In this document: in pieces, positions 19,166-34,500 of the stretch | Layout of the letters: each line of letters begins with the position of its first letter | How positions within the stretch are numbered: the stretch's first letter is position 1 | From: Strongylocentrotus droebachiensis | Taxonomy: Eukaryota; Echinodermata; Echinoidea; Camarodonta; Strongylocentrotidae | Reading direction: 5' to 3' | Length of the DNA: 64,000 nucleotides | Assembly: GCA_035222895.1 (NCBI GenBank) | Contig: JAVYIG010002740.1 | Span: 124,001-188,000 of the forward strand | The notes under the pieces: generated by a model | What the model was told of the DNA's origin: nothing | Databases searched by the model: none | Seen by the model: the letters and a program-made list of their open reading frames with translations, nothing else | Program-made: the position numbers and the translations under genes

Positions 19166-21032
19166 CCACTCCGGCCCTTTCTATTTTGGCCCAAAAGTTG
19201 TGATAATTCAAATGTTTACAATATTTGCCCCTACACCCTTTCAAAAGGATATGGGGGTCAGGATCCATCTAATGGCATGTAAGTACATTCATTGTGGGGA
19301 ATTTAGCCTATATTAAAATTTTAATTTTTTCCTTCAAAATGCTGAACCACTCCGGCCCTTGCCATTTCGGCCCAAAAGTTGTGATAATTCAAATGTTAAA
19401 ATATTTGCCCCTACACCCTTTTCAAAAGGATATGGGGGTCAGGATCCATCTAATGGCATGTAAGTACATTCATTGTGGGGAAACTAGCCTATATTAAAAT
19501 TTTAATTTTTTCCTTCAAAATGCTGAACCACTCCGGCCCTTTCCATTTCGGCCCAAAAGTTGTGATAATTCAAATGTTTACAATATTTCCCCCTACACCC
19601 CTTTCTAAAGGATATAGGGGTCAGGATCCATCTAATGGCATGTAAGAACATTCATTGTGGGGAAACTAGCCTATATTAACATTTTAATTTTTTCATTCAA
19701 AATGCTGAACCACTCCGGCCCTTAACACTTCGGCCTGAAATGGTGTTTATTCTATTTTTTACAATATTTCCCCCTACACCCCTTTCAAAAGGATATGGGG
19801 GTCAGGATCCATCTAATGGCATGTAAGTACATTCATTGTGGGGAAACTAGCCTATATTAAAATTTTAATTTTTTCCTTCAAAATGCTGAACCACTCCGGC
19901 CCTTACTATTTCGGCCCAAAAGTTGTGATAATTCAAATGTTTACAATATTTCCCCCTACACCCCTTTCAAAAGGATATGGGGTCAGGATCCATCTAATGG
20001 CATGTAAGTACATTCATTGTGGGGAAACTGGCCTGTTCTAAAATTTTAGTTTTTTCCTTCAAAATGCTGAACCACTCCGGCCCTTACTATTTCGGCCCAA
20101 AAGTTGTGATAATTCAAATGTTTACAATATTTGCCCCTACACCCCTTTCAAAAGGATATGGGGGTCAGGATCCATCTAATGGCATGTAAGTACATTCATT
20201 GTGGGGAAACTAGCCTATATTCAAATTTTAATTTTTTCCTTCAAAATGCTGAACCACTCCGGCCCTTTCCATTTCGGCCTGAAATTGGGGTTTATTAAAT
20301 TTTTTACAATATTTGCCCCGACACCCCTTTCAAAAGGATATGGGGGTCAGGATCCATCTAATGGCATGTAAGTACATTCATTGTGGGGAAACTGGCCTGT
20401 TCTAAAATTTTAGTTTTTTCCTTCAAAATGCTGAACCACTCCGGCCCTTACTATTTCGGCCCAAAAGTTGTGATAATTCAAATGTTTACAATATTTCCCC
20501 CTACACCCCTTTCTAAAGGATATAGGGGTCTGGATCCATCTAATGGCATGTAAGTACATTCATTGTGGGAAAACTGGCCTGTTCTAAAATTTTATTTTTT
20601 TCCTCCAAAATGCTGAACCACTCCGGCCCTTTCTATTTTGGCCCAAAAGTTGTGATAATTCAAATGTTTACAATATTTGCCCCTACACCCTTTCAAAAGG
20701 ATATGGGGGTCAGGATCCATCTAATGGCATGTAAGTACATTCATTGTGGGGAATTTAGCCTATATTAAAATTTTAATTTTTTCCTTCAAAATGCTGAACC
20801 ACTCCGGCCCTTGCCATTTCGGCCCAAAAGTTGTGATAATTCAAATGTTAAAATATTTGCCCCTACACCCTTTTCAAAAGGATATGGGGGTCAGGATCCA
20901 TCTAATGGCATGTAAGTACATTCATTGTGGGGAAACTAGCCTATATTAAAATTTTAATTTTTTCCTTCAAAATGCTGAACCACTCCGGCCCTTTCCATTT
21001 CGGCCCAAAAGTTGTGATAATTCAAATGTTTA
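18590..21032. repeat. Satellite 2 duplication, 1452-bp offset (8 monomers)
   Basis: The block near 18590-19580 matches about 20042-21032. It carries TATTCAAATTTTAA, TTTATTAAATTTTT, GCCCCGACACCCC and the GGGGAATTTAGCC monomers at the same spacing. Confidence 0.75.
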
Positions 21033-24000
21033 CAATATTTCCCCCTACACCCCTTTTCTAAAGGATATAGGGGTCTGGATCCATCTAATGGCATGTAAGT
21101 ACATTCATTGTGGGGAAACTAGCCTATATTAAAATTTTAATTTTTTCCTTCAAAATGCCGAACCACTCCGGCCCTTACCATTTCGGCCTGAAATTGGGGT
21201 TTATTCAATTTTTTACAATATTTGCTCCTACACCCCTTTCAAAAGGATATGGGGGTCAGGATCTATCTAATGGCATGTAAGTACATTCATTGTGGGGAAA
21301 CTAGCCTATATTAAAATTTGAATTTTTTCCTTCAAAATGCTGAAGCACTCCGGCCCTTACTATTTCGTCCCAAAAGTTGTGATAATTCAAATGTTTACAA
21401 TATTTGCCCCTACACCCCTTTCAAAAGGATATGGGGGTCAGGATCCATCTAATGGCATGTAAGTACATTCATTGTGGGGAAACTAGCCTATATTCAAATT
21501 TTAATTTTTTCTTTCAAAATGCTGAAGCACTCCGGCCCTTGCCATTTCGGCCCAAAAGTTGTGATAATTCAAATGTTACAATATTTGCCCCTACACCCTT
21601 TCTAAAGGATATAGGGGTCTGGATCCATCTAATGGCATGTAAGTACATTCATTGTGGGGAAACTAGCCTATATTAAAATTGTAATTTTTTACTTCAAAAT
21701 GCTGAACCACTCCGGCCCTTACTATTTCGGCCCAAAAGTTGTGATAATTCAAATGTTTACAATATTTCCCCCTACACCCCTTTCTAAAGGATATAGGGGT
21801 CTGGATCCATCTAATGGCATGTAAGTACATTCATTGTGGGGAAACTAGCCTATATTAAAATTGTAATTTTTTCCTTCAAAATGCTGAACCACTCCGGCCC
21901 TTGCCATTTCGACCCAAAAGTTGTGATAATTCAAATGTTACAATATTTGCCCCTACACCCTTTTCAAAAGGATATGGGGGTCAGGATCCATCTAATGTCA
22001 TGTAAGTACATTCATTGTGGGGAAACTAGCCTATATTAAAATTTTAATTTTTTCCTTCAAAATGCTGAACCACTCCGGCCCTTGCCATTTCGGCCCAAAA
22101 GTTGTGATAATTCAAATGTTACAATATTTGCCCCTACACCCTTTTCAAAAGGATATGGGGGTCAGGATCCATCTAATGGCATGTAAGTACATTCATTGTG
22201 GGGAAACTAGCCTATATTAAAATTGTAATTTTTTCCTTCAAAATGCTGAACCACTCCGGCCCTTTCCATTTCGGCCTGAAATTGGGGTTTATTCTATTTT
22301 TTACAATATTTGCCCCTACACCCCTTTCAAAAGGATATGGGGGTCAGGATCCATCTAATGGCATGTAAGTACATTCATTGTGGCAAAACTGGCCTGTTCT
22401 AAAATTTTAATTTTTTCATTCAAAATGCTGAACCACTCCGGCCCTTGCCATTTCGGCCCAAAAGTTGTGATAATTCAAATGTTTACAATATTTGCCCCTA
22501 CACCCTTTTCAAAAGGATATGGGGGTCAGGATCCATCTAATGGCATGTAAGTACATTCATTGTGGGAAAACTGGCCTGTTCTAAAATTTTAATTTTTTCC
22601 TCCAAAATGCTGAACCACTCTGGCCCTTACTATTTCGGCACAAAAGTTGTGATAATTCAAATGTTTACAATATTTGCCCCTACACCCCTTTCAAAAGGAT
22701 ATGGGGGTCAGGATCCATCTAATGGCATGTAAGTACATTCATTGTGGGGAACTAGCCTATATTAAAATTTTAATTTTTTCATTCAAAATGCTGAACCACT
22801 CCGGCCCTTGCCATTTCGGCCCAAAAGTTGTGATAATTCAAATGTTTACAATATTTGCCCCTACACCCTTTTCAAAAGGATATGGGGGTCAGGTTCCATC
22901 TAATGGCATGTAAGTACATTCATTGTGGGAAAACTGCCCTGTTCTAAAATTTAATTTTTTCCTTCAAAATACTGAACCACTCCGGCCCTTTCCATTTCGG
23001 CCTGAAATTGGGGTTTATTCTATTTTTTTACAATATCTGCCCCTACACCCCTTTCAAAAGGATATGGGGGTCAGGATCCATCTAATGGCATGTAAGTACA
23101 TTCATTGTGGGAAAACTGCCCTGTTCTAAAATTTTTATTTTTTCCTCAAAAATGCTGAACCACCCTGGCCCTTACTATTTTGGCCCAAAAGTTGTGATAA
23201 TTCAAATGTTTACAATATTAGCCCCTACACCCCTTTCAACAGGATATGGGGGTCAGGATCCATCTAATGGCACGCAAGTACATTCATTGTGGGGTAACTA
23301 GCCTATATTAAAATTTTAATTTTTTCCTTCAAAATGCTGAACCACTCCGGCCCTTACTATTTCGGCCCAAAAGTTGTGATAATTCAAATGTTTACAATAT
23401 TTCCCCCTACACCCCTTTCTAAAGGATATAGGGGTCTGGATCCATCTAATGGCATGTAAGTACATTCATTGTGGGGAAACTAGCCTATATTAAAATTTTA
23501 ATTTTTTCCTTCAAAATGCTGAACCACTCCGTCCCTTACTATTTCGGCCCAAAAGTGGTGATAATTCAAATGTTTACAATATTTGCCCCTACACCCCTTT
23601 CAAAAGGATATGGGGGTCAGGATCCATCTAATGGCATGTAAGTACATTCATTGTGGGGAAACTAGCCTATATTAACATTTTAATTTTTTCATTCAAAATG
23701 CTGAACCAATCCGGCCCTTAACACTTCGCCCTGAAAATGGTGTTTATTCTATTTTTTACAATATTTGCCCCTACACCCCTTTCAAAAGGATATGGGGGTC
23801 AGGATCCATCTAATGGCATGTAAGTACATTCATTGTGGGGAAACTAGCCTATATTAAAATTTTAATTTTTTCCTTCAAAATGCTGAACCACTCCGGCCCT
23901 TGCCATTTCGGCCCAAAACTTGTGATAATTCAAATGTTTACAATATTTCCCCCTACACCCCTTTCTAAAGGATATAGGGGTCTGGATCCATCTAATGGCA

Positions 24001-26804
24001 TGTAAGTACATTCATTGTGGGAAAACTGGCCTGTTCTAAAATTTTATTTTTTTCCTCCAAAATGCTGAACCACTCCGGCCCTTTCTATTTTGGCCCAAAA
24101 GTTGTGATAATTCAAATGTTTACAATATTTGCCCCTACACCCTTTCAAAAGGATATGGGGGTCAGGATCCATCTAATGGCATGTAAGTACATTCATTGTG
24201 GGGAATTTAGCCTATATTAAAATTTTAATTTTTTCCTTCAAAATGCTGAACCACTCCGGCCCTTGCCATTTCGGCCCAAAAGTTGTGATAATTCAAATGT
24301 TAAAATATTTGCCCCTACACCCTTTTCAAAAGGATATGGGGGTCAGGATCCATCTAATGGCATGTAAGTACATTCATTGTGGGGAAACTAGCCTATATTA
24401 AAATTTTAATTTTTTCCTTCAAAATGCTGAACCACTCCGGCCCTTTCCATTTCGGCCCAAAAGTTGTGATAATTCAAATGTTTACAATATTTCCCCCTAC
24501 ACCCCTTTTCTAAAGGATATAGGGGTCTGGATCCATCTAATGGCATGTAAGTACATTCATTGTGGGGAAACTAGCCTATATTAAAATTTTAATTTTTTCC
24601 TTCAAAATGCCGAACCACTCCGGCCCTTACCATTTCGGCCTGAAATTGGGGTTTATTCAATTTTTTACAATATTTGCTCCTACACCCCTTTCAAAAGGAT
24701 ATGGGGGTCAGGATCTATCTAATGGCATGTAAGTACATTCATTGTGGGGAAACTAGCCTATATTAAAATTTGAATTTTTTCCTTCAAAATGCTGAAGCAC
24801 TCCGGCCCTTACTATTTCGTCCCAAAAGTTGTGATAATTCAAATGTTTACAATATTTGCCCCTACACCCCTTTCAAAAGGATATGGGGGTCAGGATCCAT
24901 CTAATGGCATGTAAGTACATTCATTGTGGGGAAACTAGCCTATATTCAAATTTTAATTTTTTCTTTCAAAATGCTGAAGCACTCCGGCCCTTGCCATTTC
25001 GGCCCAAAAGTTGTGATAATTCAAATGTTACAATATTTGCCCCTACACCCTTTCTAAAGGATATAGGGGTCTGGATCCATCTAATGGCATGTAAGTACAT
25101 TCATTGTGGGGAAACTAGCCTATATTAAAATTGTAATTTTTTACTTCAAAATGCTGAACCACTCCGGCCCTTACTATTTCGGCCCAAAAGTTGTGATAAT
25201 TCAAATGTTTACAATATTTCCCCCTACACCCCTTTCTAAAGGATATAGGGGTCTGGATCCATCTAATGGCATGTAAGTACATTCATTGTGGGGAAACTAG
25301 CCTATATTAAAATTGTAATTTTTTCCTTCAAAATGCTGAACCACTCCGGCCCTTGCCATTTCGACCCAAAAGTTGTGATAATTCAAATGTTACAATATTT
25401 GCCCCTACACCCTTTTCAAAAGGATATGGGGGTCAGGATCCATCTAATGTCATGTAAGTACATTCATTGTGGGGAAACTAGCCTATATTAAAATTTTAAT
25501 TTTTTCCTTCAAAATGCTGAACCACTCCGGCCCTTGCCATTTCGGCCCAAAAGTTGTGATAATTCAAATGTTACAATATTTGCCCCTACACCCTTTTCAA
25601 AAGGATATGGGGGTCAGGATCCATCTAATGGCATGTAAGTACATTCATTGTGGGGAAACTAGCCTATATTAAAATTGTAATTTTTTCCTTCAAAATGCTG
25701 AACCACTCCGGCCCTTTCCATTTCGGCCTGAAATTGGGGTTTATTCTATTTTTTACAATATTTGCCCCTACACCCCTTTCAAAAGGATATGGGGGTCAGG
25801 ATCCATCTAATGGCATGTAAGTACATTCATTGTGGCAAAACTGGCCTGTTCTAAAATTTTAATTTTTTCATTCAAAATGCTGAACCACTCCGGCCCTTGC
25901 CATTTCGGCCCAAAAGTTGTGATAATTCAAATGTTTACAATATTTGCCCCTACACCCTTTTCAAAAGGATATGGGGGTCAGGATCCATCTAATGGCATGT
26001 AAGTACATTCATTGTGGGAAAACTGGCCTGTTCTAAAATTTTAATTTTTTCCTCCAAAATGCTGAACCACTCTGGCCCTTACTATTTCGGCACAAAAGTT
26101 GTGATAATTCAAATGTTTACAATATTTGCCCCTACACCCCTTTCAAAAGGATATGGGGGTCAGGATCCATCTAATGGCATGTAAGTACATTCATTGTGGG
26201 GAACTAGCCTATATTAAAATTTTAATTTTTTCATTCAAAATGCTGAACCACTCCGGCCCTTGCCATTTCGGCCCAAAAGTTGTGATAATTCAAATGTTTA
26301 CAATATTTGCCCCTACACCCTTTTCAAAAGGATATGGGGGTCAGGTTCCATCTAATGGCATGTAAGTACATTCATTGTGGGAAAACTGCCCTGTTCTAAA
26401 ATTTAATTTTTTCCTTCAAAATACTGAACCACTCCGGCCCTTTCCATTTCGGCCTGAAATTGGGGTTTATTCTATTTTTTTACAATATCTGCCCCTACAC
26501 CCCTTTCAAAAGGATATGGGGGTCAGGATCCATCTAATGGCATGTAAGTACATTCATTGTGGGAAAACTGCCCTGTTCTAAAATTTTTATTTTTTCCTCA
26601 AAAATGCTGAACCACCCTGGCCCTTACTATTTTGGCCCAAAAGTTGTGATAATTCAAATGTTTACAATATTAGCCCCTACACCCCTTTCAACAGGATATG
26701 GGGGTCAGGATCCATCTAATGGCACGCAAGTACATTCATTGTGGGGTAACTAGCCTATATTAAAATTTTAATTTTTTCCTTCAAAATGCTGAACCACTCC
26801 GGCC
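20490..26804. repeat. Satellite 2 duplication, 3452-bp offset (19 monomers)
   Basis: About 20490-23352 matches 23942-26804. Shared rare variants include GGATCTATC (21263 and 24715), GCTGAAGCACTCC (21340, 21522 and 24792, 24974), TTTTTTACTTC (21687 and 25139) and GTGGCAAAACTGG (22380 and 25832). Confidence 0.85.
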
Positions 26805-29800
26805 CTTGCCATTTCGGCCCAAAAGTTGTGATAATTCAATTTTTTACAATATTTGCCCCTACACCCCTTTCAAAAGGATATGGGGGTCAGGATCCATCTA
26901 ATGACATGTAAGTACATTCATTGTGGGAAAACTGGCCTGTTCTAAAATTTTAATTTTTTCCTTGAAAATGCCGAACCACTCCGGCCCTTACTATTTCGGC
27001 CCAAAAGTTGTGATAATTCAAATGTTTACAATATTTCCCCCTACACCCCTTTCTAAAGGATATAGGGGTCTGGATCCATCTAATGGCATGTAAGTACATT
27101 CATTGTGGGGAAACTAGCCTATATTAAAATTTTAATTTTTTCCTTCAAAATGCTGAACCACTCCGTCCCTTACTATTTCGGCCCAAAAGTGGTGATAATT
27201 CAAATGTTTACAATATTTGCCCCTACACCCCTTTCAAAAGGATATGGGGGTCAGGATCCATCTAATGGCATGTAAGTACATTCATTGTGGGGAAACTAGC
27301 CTATATTAACATTTTAATTTTTTCATTCAAAATGCTGAACCAATCCGGCCCTTAACACTTCGCCCTGAAAATGGTGTTTATTCTATTTTTTACAATATTT
27401 GCCCCTACACCCCTTTCAAAAGGATATGGGGGTCAGGATCCATCTAATGGCATGTAAGTACATTCATTGTGGGGAAACTAGCCTATATTAAAATTTTAAT
27501 TTTTTCCTTCAAAATGCTGAACCACTCCGGCCCTTGCCATTTCGGCCCAAAACTTGTGATAATTCAAATGTTTACAATATTTGCCCCTACACCCTTTCAA
27601 AAGGATATGGGGGTCAGGATCCATCTAATGGCATGTAAAGTACATTCATTGTGGGGAAACTAGCCTATATTAAAATTTTAATTTTTTCCTTCAAAATGCT
27701 GAACCACTCCGGCCCTTTCCATTTCGGCCTGAAATTGGGGTTTATTCAATTTTTTACAATATTTGCCCCTACACCCCTTTCAAAAGGATATGGGGGTCAG
27801 GATCCATCTAATGACATGTAAGTACATTCATTGTGAGAAAACTGGCCTGTTCTAAAATTTTAATTTTTTCCTTGAAAATGCCGAACCACTCCGGCCCTTA
27901 CTATTTCGGCCCAAAAGTTGTGATAATTCAAATGTTTACAATATTTCCCCCTACACCCCTTTCTAAAGGATATAGGGGTCTGGATCCATCTAATGGCATG
28001 TAAGTACATTCATTGTGGGGAAACTAGCCTATATTAAAATTTTAATTTTTTCCTTCAAAATGCTGAACCACTCCGTCCCTTACTATTTCGGCCCAAAAGT
28101 GGTGATAATTCAAATGTTTACAATATTTGCCCCTACACCCCTTTCAAAAGGATATGGGGTCAGGATCCATCTAATGGCATGTAAGAACATTCATTGTGGG
28201 GAAACTAGCCTATATTAACATTTTAATTTTTTCATTCAAAATGCTGAACCACTCCGGCCCTTAACACTTCGGCCTGAAATGGTGTTTATTCTATTTTTTA
28301 CAATATTTCCCCCTACACCCCTTTCAAAAGGATATGGGGGTCAGGATCCATCTAATGGCATGTAAGTACATTCATTGTGGGGAAACTAGCCTATATTAAA
28401 ATTTTAATTTTTTCCTTCAAAATGCTGAACCACTCCGGCCCTTTCCATTTCGGCCTGAAATTGGGGTTTATTAATTTTTTTACAATATTTGCCCCGACAC
28501 CCCTTTCAAAAGGATATGGGGGTCAGGATCCATCTAATGGCATGTAAGTACATTCATTGTGGGGAAACTGGCCTGTTCTAAAATTTTAGTTTTTTCCTTC
28601 AAAATGCTGAACCACTCCGGCCCTTACTATTTCGGCCCAAAAGTTGTGATAATTCAAATGTTTACAATATTTCCCCCTACACCCCTTTCTAAAGGATATG
28701 GGGGTCAGGATCCATCTAATGGCATGTAAGTACATTCATTGTGGGGAAACTGGCCTGTTCTAAAATTTTAATTTTTTCCTTCAAAATGCTGAACCACTCC
28801 GGCCCTTACTATTTCGGCCCAAAAGTTGTGATAATTCAAATGTTTACAATATTTGCCCCTACACCCCTTTCAAAAGGATATGGGGGTCAGGATCCATCTA
28901 ATGGCATGTAAGTACATTCATTGTGGGGAAACTAGCCTATATTCAAATTTTAATTTTTTCCTTCAAAATGCTGAACCACTCCGGCCCTTTCCATTTCGGC
29001 CTGAAATTGGGGTTTATTAAATTTTTTACAATATTTGCCCCGACACCCCTTTCAAAAGGATATGGGGGTCAGGATCCATCTAATGGCATGTAAGTACATT
29101 CATTGTGGGGAAACTGGCCTGTTCTAAATTTTAGTTTTTTCCTTCAAAATGCTGAACCACTCCGGCCCTTACTATTTCGGCCCAAAAGTTGTGATAATTC
29201 AAATGTTTACAATATTTCCCCCTACACCCCTTTCTAAAGGATATAGGGGTCTGGATCCATCTAATGGCATGTAAGTACATTCATTGTGGGAAAACTGGCC
29301 TGTTCTAAAATTTTATTTTTTTCCTCCAAAATGCTGAACCACTCCGGCCCTTGCCATTTCGGCCCAAAAGTTGTGATAATTCAAATGTTTACAATATTTG
29401 CCCCTACACCCTTTTCAAAAGGATATGGGGGTCAGGTTCCATCTAATGGCATGTAAGTACATTCATTGTGGGAAAACTGCCCTGTTCTAAAATTTAATTT
29501 TTTCCTTCAAAATACTGAACCACTCCGGCCCTTTCCATTTCGGCCTGAAATTGGGGTTTATTCTATTTTTTTACAATATCTGCCCCTACACCCCTTTCAA
29601 AAGGATATGGGGGTCAGGATCCATCTAATGGCATGTAAGTACATTCATTGTGGGAAAACTGCCCTGTTCTAAAATTTTAGTTTTTTCCTTCAAAATGCTG
29701 AACCACTCCGGCCCTTACTATTTCGGCCCAAAAGTTGTGATAATTCAAATGTTTACAATATTTCCCCCTACACCCCTTTCTAAAGGATATGGGGGTCAGG

Positions 29801-31576
29801 ATCCATCTAATGGCATGTAAGTACATTCATTGTGGGGAACTAGCCTATATTAAAATTTTAATTTTTTCATTCAAAATGCTGAACCACTCCGGCCCTTGCC
29901 ATTTCGGCCCAAAAGTTGTGATAATTCAAATGTTTACAATATTTGCCCCTACACCCTTTTCAAAAGGATATGGGGGTCAGGTTCCATCTAATGGCATGTA
30001 AGTACATTCATTGTGGGAAAACTGCCCTGTTCTAAAATTTAATTTTTTCCTTCAAAATACTGAACCACTCCGGCCCTTTCCATTTCGGCCTGAAATTGGG
30101 GTTTATTCTATTTTTTTACAATATCTGCCCCTACACCCCTTTCAAAAGGATATGGGGGTCAGGATCCATCTAATGGCATGTAAGTACATTCATTGTGGGA
30201 AAACTGCCCTGTTCTAAAATTTTTATTTTTTCCTCAAAAATGCTGAACCACCCTGGCCCTTACTATTTTGGCCCAAAAGTTGTGATAATTCAAATGTTTA
30301 CAATATTAGCCCCTACACCCCTTTCAACAGGATATGGGGGTCAGGATCCATCTAATGGCACGCAAGTACATTCATTGTGGGGTAACTAGCCTATATTAAA
30401 ATTTTAATTTTTTCCTTCAAAATGCTGAACCACTCCGGCCCTTGCCATTTCGGCCCAAAAGTTGTGATAATTCAATTTTTTACAATATTTGCCCCTACAC
30501 CCCTTTCAAAAGGATATGGGGGTCAGGATCCATCTAATGACATGTAAGTACATTCATTGTGGGAAAACTGGCCTGTTCTAAAATTTTAATTTTTTCCTTG
30601 AAAATGCCGAACCACTCCGGCCCTTACTATTTCGGCCCAAAAGTTGTGATAATTCAAATGTTTACAATATTTCCCCCTACACCCCTTTCTAAAGGATATA
30701 GGGGTCTGGATCCATCTAATGGCATGTAAGTACATTCATTGTGGGGAAACTAGCCTATATTAAAATTTTAATTTTTTCCTTCAAAATGCTGAACCACTCC
30801 GTCCCTTACTATTTCGGCCCAAAAGTGGTGATAATTCAAATGTTTACAATATTTGCCCCTACACCCCTTTCAAAAGGATATGGGGGTCAGGATCCATCTA
30901 ATGGCATGTAAGTACATTCATTGTGGGGAAACTAGCCTATATTAACATTTTAATTTTTTCATTCAAAATGCTGAACCAATCGGGCCCTTAACACTTCGCC
31001 CTGAAAATGGTGTTTATTCTATTTTTTACAATATTTGCCCCTACACCCCTTTCAAAAGGATATGGGGGTCAGGATCCATCTAATGGCATGTAAGTACATT
31101 CATTGTGGGGAAACTAGCCTATATTAAAATTTTAATTTTTTCCTTCAAAATGCTGAACCACTCCGGCCCTTGCCATTTCGGCCCAAAACTTGTGATAATT
31201 CAAATGTTTACAATATTTGCTCCTACACCCTTTCAAAAGGATATGGGGGTCAGGATCCATCTAATGGCATGTAAAGTACATTCATTGTGGGGAAACTAGC
31301 CTATATTAAAATTTTAATTTTTTCCTTCAAAATGCTGAACCACTCCGGCCCTTTCCATTTCGGCCTGAAATTGGGGTTTATTCAATTTTTTACAATATTT
31401 GCCCCTACACCCCTTTCAAAAGGATATGGGGGTCAGGATCCATCTAATGACATGTAAGTACATTCATTGTGAGAAAACTGGCCTGTTCTAAAATTTTAAT
31501 TTTTTCCTTGAAAATGCCGAACCACTCCGGCCCTTACTATTTCGGCCCAAAAGTTGTGATAATTCAAATGTTTACA
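26313..31576. repeat. Satellite 2 duplication, 3636-bp offset (20 monomers)
   Basis: About 26313-27940 matches 29949-31576, including the GGTTCC, GGCACGCAAG and GTAAAGTACATT monomers. Beyond this the offset falls to about 3272, which shows loss of two monomers in the right copy. Confidence 0.75.
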
Positions 31577-34500
31577 ATATTTCCCCCTACACCCCTTTCA
31601 AAAGGATATGGGGGTCAGGATCCATCTAATGGCATGTAAGTACATTCATTGTGGGGAAACTAGCCTATATTAAAATTTTAATTTTTTCCTTCAAAATGCT
31701 GAACCACTCCGGCCCTTTCCATTTCGGCCTGAAATTGGGGTTTATTAATTTTTTTACAATATTTGCCCCGACACCCCTTTCAAAAGGATATGGGGGTCAG
31801 GATCCATCTAATGGCATGTAAGTACATTCATTGTGGGGAAACTGGCCTGTTCTAAAATTTTAGTTTTTTCCTTCAAAATGCTGAACCACTCCGGCCCTTA
31901 CTATTTCGGCCCAAAAGTTGTGATAATTCAAATGTTTACAATATTTCCCCCTACACCCCTTTCTAAAGGATATGGGGGTCAGGATCCATCTAATGGCATG
32001 TAAGTACATTCATTGTGGGGAAACTGGCCTGTTCTAAAATTTTAATTTTTTCCTTCAAAATGCTGAACCACTCCGGCCCTTACTATTTCGGCCCAAAAGT
32101 TGTGATAATTCAAATGTTTACAATATTTGCCCCTACACCCCTTTCAAAAGGATATGGGGGTCAGGATCCATCTAATGGCATGTAAGTACATTCATTGTGG
32201 GGAAACTAGCCTATATTCAAATTTTAATTTTTTCCTTCAAAATGCTGAACCACTCCGGCCCTTTCCATTTCTGCCTGAAATTGGGGTTTATTAAATTTTT
32301 TACAATATTTGCCCCGACACCCCTTTCAAAAGGATATGGGGGTCAGGATCCATCTAATGGCATGTAAGTACATTCATTGTGGGGAAACTGGCCTGTTCTA
32401 AAATTTTAGTTTTTTCCTTCAAAATGCTGAACCACTCCGGCCCTTACTATTTCGGCCCAAAAGTTGTGATAATTCAAATGTTTACAATATTTCCCCCTAC
32501 ACCCCTTTCTAAAGGATATAGGGGTCTGGATCCATCTAATGGCATGTAAGTACATTCATTGTGGGAAAACTGGCCTGTTCTAAAATTTTATTTTTTTCCT
32601 CCAAAATGCTGAACCACTCCGGCCCTTTCTATTTTGGCCCAAAAGTTGTGATAATTCAAATGTTTACAATATTTGCCCCTACACCCTTTCAAAAGGATAT
32701 GGGGGTCAGGATCCATCTAATGGCATGTAAGTACATTCATTGTGGGGAATTTAGCCTATATTAAAATTTTAATTTTTTCCTTCAAAATGCTGAACCACTC
32801 CGGCCCTTGCCATTTCGGCCCAAAAGTTGTGATAATTCAAATGTTAAAATATTTGCCCCTACACCCTTTTCAAAAGGATATGGGGGTCAGGATCCATCTA
32901 ATGGCATGTAAGTACATTCATTGTGGGGAAACTAGCCTATATTAAAATTTTAATTTTTTCCTTCAAAATGCTGAACCACTCCGGCCCTTTCCATTTCGGC
33001 CCAAAAGTTGTGATAATTCAAATGTTTACAATATTTCCCCCTACACCCCTTTCTAAAGGATATAGGGGTCTGGATCCATCTAATGGCATGTAAGTACATT
33101 CATTGTGGGGAAACTAGCCTATATTAAAATTTTAATTTTTTCCTTCAAAATGCCGAACCACTCCGGCCCTTACCATTTCGGCCTGAAATTGGGGTTTATT
33201 CAATTTTTTACAATATTTGCTCCTACACCCCTTTCAAAAGGATATGGGGGTCAGGATCTATCTAATGGCATGTAAGTACATTCATTGTGGGGAAACTAGC
33301 CTATATTAAAATTTGAATTTTTTCCTTCAAAATGCTGAAGCACTCCGGCCCTTACTATTTCGTCCCAAAAGTTGTGATAATTCAAATGTTTACAATATTT
33401 GCCCCTACACCCCTTTCAAAAGGATATGGGGGTCAGGATCCATCTAATGGCATGTAAGTACATTCATTGTGGGGAAACTAGCCTATATTCAAATTTTAAT
33501 TTTTTCTTTCAAAATGCTGAAGCACTCCGGCCCTTGCCATTTCGGCCCAAAAGTTGTGATAATTCAAATGTTACAATATTTGCCCCTACACCCTTTCTAA
33601 AGGATATAGGGGTCTGGATCCATCTAATGGCATGTAAGTACATTCATTGTGGGGAAACTAGCCTATATTAAAATTGTTATTTTTTACTTCAAAATGCTGA
33701 ACCACTCCGGCCCTTACTATTTCGGCCCAAAAGTTGTGATAATTCAAATGTTTACAATATTTCCCCCTACACCCCTTTCTAAAGGATATAGGGGTCTGGA
33801 TCCATCTAATGGCATGTAAGTACATTCATTGTGGGGAAACTAGCCTATATTAAAATTGTAATTTTTTCCTTCAAAATGCTGAACCACTCCGGCCCTTGCC
33901 ATTTCGACCCAAAAGTTGTGATAATTCAAATGTTACAATATTTGCCCCTACACCCTTTTCAAAAGGATATGGGGGTCAGGATCCATCTAATGTCATGTAA
34001 GTACATTCATTGTGGGGAAACTAGCCTATATTAAAATTTTAATTTTTTCCTTCAAAATGCTGAACCACTCCGGCCCTTGCCATTTCGGCCCAAAAGTTGT
34101 GATAATTCAAATGTTACAATATTTGCCCCTACACCCTTTTCAAAAGGATATGGGGGTCAGGATCCATCTAATGGCATGTAAGTACATTCATTGTGGGGAA
34201 ACTAGCCTATATTAACATTTTAATTTTTTCATTCAAAATGCTGAACCAATCGGGCCCTTAACACTTCGCCCTGAAAATGGTGTTTATTCTATTTTTTACA
34301 ATATTTGCCCCTACACCCCTTTCAAAAGGATATGGGGGTCAGGATCCATCTAATGGCATGTAAGTACATTCATTGTGGGGAAACTAGCCTATATTAAAAT
34401 TTTAATTTTTTCCTTCAAAATGCTGAACCACTCCGGCCCTTGCCATTTCGGCCCAAAACTTGTGATAATTCAAATGTTTACAATATTTGCTCCTACACCC